Below, piece by piece: positions 61,800-64,000 of a stretch of 64,000 nucleotides of DNA. The number at the start of each line of letters is the position of its first letter. Position 1 is the stretch's first letter. The position numbers were made by a program, and so were the translations under genes. The DNA lies in assembly GCF_000719265.1 (NCBI RefSeq), contig NZ_JOFL01000011.1, positions 368,170-432,169 of the forward strand. Reading direction: 5' to 3'. The notes beneath the pieces are model-generated. The model saw only the letters and a program-made list of their open reading frames with translations. It was not told the origin of the DNA and made no database searches. This DNA comes from Streptomyces roseoverticillatus (lineage in GTDB: Bacteria; Actinomycetota; Actinomycetes; Streptomycetales; Streptomycetaceae).

Positions 61800-63098
61800 T
61801 CAGGCGTGTACGGCAGTGCGCTCGCTCGTCGCCTCTGTCTTCGCCGGGCGGCGCTGTGCCCGTGCCAGCAGCGGGTTGTCCTGCGCCGGGGTGAGCCGGC
61901 GGCCCAGCCGCAGCGCCAGGGTGGTGATGAGCAGGGAACACGCGATCACCATGGCGATGTACGCCACGTACAGGCCGCCACCGGCCATCAGACCGCCCAC
62001 GGCCGGCCCGATCGCCAGCGCGAGCTGCTTCACGAGCGCGAACGCCGAGTTGTACTGACCGACCAGCCGGGCCGGCGCCAGGTCCGCCACCAGCGGTGCC
62101 ACCGTCGGCGACAGCATCGACTCGCCGATGCCGAAGAGCGCGTACGTGGAGATCAGCAGCGCGGTCGCCACCCCGTGCGCCCCCGGAACGAGCCCCGAGA
62201 CCCCCGCGGCCACCCACGCAACGGTCCAGATGACACCCACGAGCGCCATGACCCGGCTGCGCCGGTGCCCCTCGACCAGCTTGAGGACGACGAACTGCGC
62301 CAGCACGATCGCTGCGGTGTTGGCGGCGAGCGCGATGCCGAGCGTCGCCGGCGAGATGCGGGTGACCTCGACCGCGAAGGCCGCCAGACCCGACTCGAAC
62401 TGTCCGTAGCAGGCGAAGAACATCACGAAGCCCAGGACGCACAGCTGCACCATGGCCCGGTCACCCAGCAGCGTCCGCCAGCCGCCCTTGGCGCCCTCGT
62501 CCGTCGGGACCGCGTCATCGACCCTGGGCGCCTTCGGCAGCCGCACGGTCGCCACGGCGACGCCCAGCACCAGGAACATCGCCGCCTCGATCGCGAAGAG
62601 CCGCACGAAGCTGTCCGGGTCCGAGGTGTCCACGAGCTGCCCGCCGAGCAGACCGCCGACGCCGAGGCCGAGGTTGTTCAGGAAGAACTGCATCGCGAAC
62701 GCACGCGACCGGGTCGTCGGCGTCGAGCACCAGACGATCATCGTGGCGAGCGTCGGCTGGATCACCGCGATACCGGCACCCAGCGCCGCGGCAGCGGCGA
62801 AGACCAGCGACTCGCTGGACGCCAGCCCCATCCCCATCGACCCGACGGCGGCGGAGACCGCACCGGCGACGGCAACAGGCAGCGGACCCCGCCGGTCGAT
62901 GACCCGACCGACGAAGGGCAGCACGACCAGCGCGGACACGGCGAACGTCATGAGCACCAGCCCTGCGGTGCTCGCTCCGAGATCCCGTACCTGAGACACA
63001 TAGATGAACAGGAACGGGACGGTGAAGCCGTTGCCGAACGCACTCAGGGCGTTCCCCAGCTGGATCCGGCGCAGAGCTGCGCCCATCGCGGTGGTCAC
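61800..63098 (-). CDS. MFS multidrug exporter (12-TM type)
   Basis: A 432-aa protein with about 12 hydrophobic segments; VLPFVGRVIDRRGPLP is motif A-like. The gene pair matches, from memory, SCO4121/SCO4122 of S. coelicolor, a MarR-controlled efflux pump. GTG 63098 has AGGAAG six bases upstream; a GTG two codons earlier sits too close to it. Divergent from the marR gene with an operator-like palindrome between. Confidence 0.88.
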   Translation of the reverse strand: MTTAMGAALRRIQLGNALSAFGNGFTVPFLFIYVSQVRDLGASTAGLVLMTFAVSALVVLPFVGRVIDRRGPLPVAVAGAVSAAVGSMGMGLASSESLVFAAAAALGAGIAVIQPTLATMIVWCSTPTTRSRAFAMQFFLNNLGLGVGGLLGGQLVDTSDPDSFVRLFAIEAAMFLVLGVAVATVRLPKAPRVDDAVPTDEGAKGGWRTLLGDRAMVQLCVLGFVMFFACYGQFESGLAAFAVEVTRISPATLGIALAANTAAIVLAQFVVLKLVEGHRRSRVMALVGVIWTVAWVAAGVSGLVPGAHGVATALLISTYALFGIGESMLSPTVAPLVADLAPARLVGQYNSAFALVKQLALAIGPAVGGLMAGGGLYVAYIAMVIACSLLITTLALRLGRRLTPAQDNPLLARAQRRPAKTEATSERTAVHA

Positions 63099-63169
63099 AC
63101 TCACCTTCCTAGGTCGAGGTTGAGAGGCGGGACTGTCGAGGTCTGAAGACTTCAACAGTAAAGTTCGAA

Positions 63170-63199
63170 GCTAAAGAGTACATGTCGAAGGGCTTTAGC
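63170..63199. promoter_or_regulatory. MarR operator candidate
   Basis: GCTAAAG (63170-63176) and CTTTAGC (63193-63199) are a perfect inverted repeat in the MFS/marR divergent region. CTTC...GAAG at about 63150-63170 overlaps it. The stretch is AT-rich. Confidence 0.55.
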
Positions 63200-63228
63200 G
63201 CGAATCGGTTCGTGTCATACTGCCGGGC

Positions 63229-63777
63229 ATGGCTGACACCCCCGGCGCCTCCGAGCCGAGCCTCGACGAACAGATCGCCGCCTATCAGCGCGAGTTCCAG
63301 GACCTCGACCCCCAGGTGGAGAAGGTCGTATCGGCGCTCAGCCGCCTCAACCGGCGGATGAACGTCGCCTACGGACGCCAGACCGCCGAGCTCGGCATCA
63401 GCAACGCCGAGTGGGAGGTCCTCAAGGCCCTCGTGCTGGCCGGCGCTCCGTACCGCCTGGGCCCCGGTGACCTCGCCAAGCGGCTCGGCCTCACCCCCGC
63501 CGCCATGACCCACCGCATCGACCGCATGGTCGCGGAGGGGCTGGTGACCCGGGAGCGCGACGAGAGCAACCGCGTCCGCGTCATCGTCGGCATCACGGAG
63601 GAAGGCCGGAGCAAGTGGCTGGAGGCCATGCGGATGGCCACCGTCTTCGAGGAGGACCTGCTCCAGGACCTCTCCGGCGAGGAGCGCGGCCGGCTCGGCG
63701 AGATGCTGACCCGGCTGCTGCGCCGGGTGGAGGACGCCCAGCCGGACGCCGGCGGACGGCTGAGCGACCTCGACTGA
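63229..63777 (+). CDS. MarR-family transcriptional regulator
   Basis: A 182-aa winged-helix regulator: LGISNAEWEVLKALVLAG, GDLAKRLGLTPAAMTHRIDRM (recognition helix) and EGLVTRERDESNRVRV (wing). It diverges from an MFS exporter and most likely controls it and itself through the intervening palindrome. ATG 63229; GGG directly before it is the only ribosome-site-like sequence, while CATACT about ten bases upstream may be a -10 giving a very short leader. Confidence 0.93.
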   Translation: MADTPGASEPSLDEQIAAYQREFQDLDPQVEKVVSALSRLNRRMNVAYGRQTAELGISNAEWEVLKALVLAGAPYRLGPGDLAKRLGLTPAAMTHRIDRMVAEGLVTRERDESNRVRVIVGITEEGRSKWLEAMRMATVFEEDLLQDLSGEERGRLGEMLTRLLRRVEDAQPDAGGRLSDLD

Positions 63778-63829
63778 GCCCGACCGGGGACCCCGGCCGA
63801 GGGGCCGACGGAGGGGGCCGAACGGTCAG

Positions 63830-63858
63830 TTGACACTCCCCTGACGGATGGGTAGTGT
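63830..63858 (+). promoter_or_regulatory. Strong promoter reading off the right edge
   Basis: A perfect -35 TTGACA (63830-63835), a 17-bp spacer and TAGTGT (63853-63858). No coding frame of note follows within the last 140 bp, so the gene has a long leader or lies beyond the window. Confidence 0.75.
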
Positions 63859-64000
63859 TCTCCGAGTTGTCACGGAGCCATGACGGTTCTGAGACAGCCA
63901 CTCGAGCCGCACCGGCGGCACTCACCACTGCACGGCCCCTGAACGGGATGAATTTCGGCGTGCCGGAATTCGGATCGGGAAGGCCCCAAGACTCCGATTA

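Overview
The window is high-GC actinobacterial chromosome, almost certainly Streptomyces. Support: bldC, an Lsr2-type nucleoid protein, valine dehydrogenase, an actinobacterial c-di-AMP riboswitch ahead of a cell-wall hydrolase, frequent GTG/TTG starts with GGAGG-like sites, and very GC-rich third codon positions. From memory, the gene order follows the S. coelicolor core around SCO4076 to SCO4122 (lsrL-purSQL ... purF-purM ... vdh ... bldC ... hrpA ... trmB ... ECF sigma ... ndh ... MarR/MFS). That match is recollection, not a search.

Layout. 1-441: tandem tRNA-Gly(UCC) genes and lsrL's terminator. 442-12348: lsrL, purSQL, a TetR/MFS efflux pair, purF-purM, DUF3073 and vdh. 12551-19517: a conserved hypothetical gene, bldC, a DUF6274-like gene, hrpA and tRNAs for Asp, Phe, Asp and Glu. 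19699-31653: metallopeptidase, lipoprotein, two DEAD-box helicases, tRNA-Lys, a cold-shock gene with a terminator-like leader, a membrane PP2C phosphatase, the c-di-AMP riboswitch with its M23 peptidase, an aldo/keto reductase and a small membrane protein.

31654-46664 is an accessory island. It begins with decayed gene fragments and a 54-aa orphan gene. Next is a translationally coupled three-gene plus-strand operon: an HTH-GHKL ATPase, an unknown protein and a DUF6339-like protein. Converging on it is a minus-strand array: vsr, MORC/MutL-like GHKL ATPase, PD-(D/E)XK nuclease, Z1 ATPase and two cytosine-5 methyltransferases. A third methyltransferase diverges at the far end. The content matches the MORC/MutL-associated restriction-modification systems described by Iyer, Abhiman and Aravind. 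Three features look less ordinary: a second GHKL ATPase fused to an HTH, the two coupled partner genes, and a methyltransferase whose catalytic Cys is Arg. Flanking core genes continue on both sides and no tRNA or integrase borders the island.

46707-64000: PrsW-like membrane protease, trmB, L-2-hydroxyglutarate oxidase, an NsdA-like regulator, an asparagine-synthase-like gene whose 3' end runs into a 20-G tract, an ECF sigma factor fused to a membrane anchor and carbohydrate-binding domain, TetR, type II NADH dehydrogenase, a PAS-PP2C-HATPase regulator, an MFS exporter and its divergent MarR regulator, and a strong promoter pointing off the right edge.

Functional links: purS/Q/L, purF and purM cover consecutive early steps of de novo purine synthesis. 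BldC, the NsdA-like protein, the ECF sigma factor and two PP2C phosphatases suggest developmental control. The cold-shock gene sits beside two DEAD-box helicases. The island is probably phage or foreign-DNA defence.
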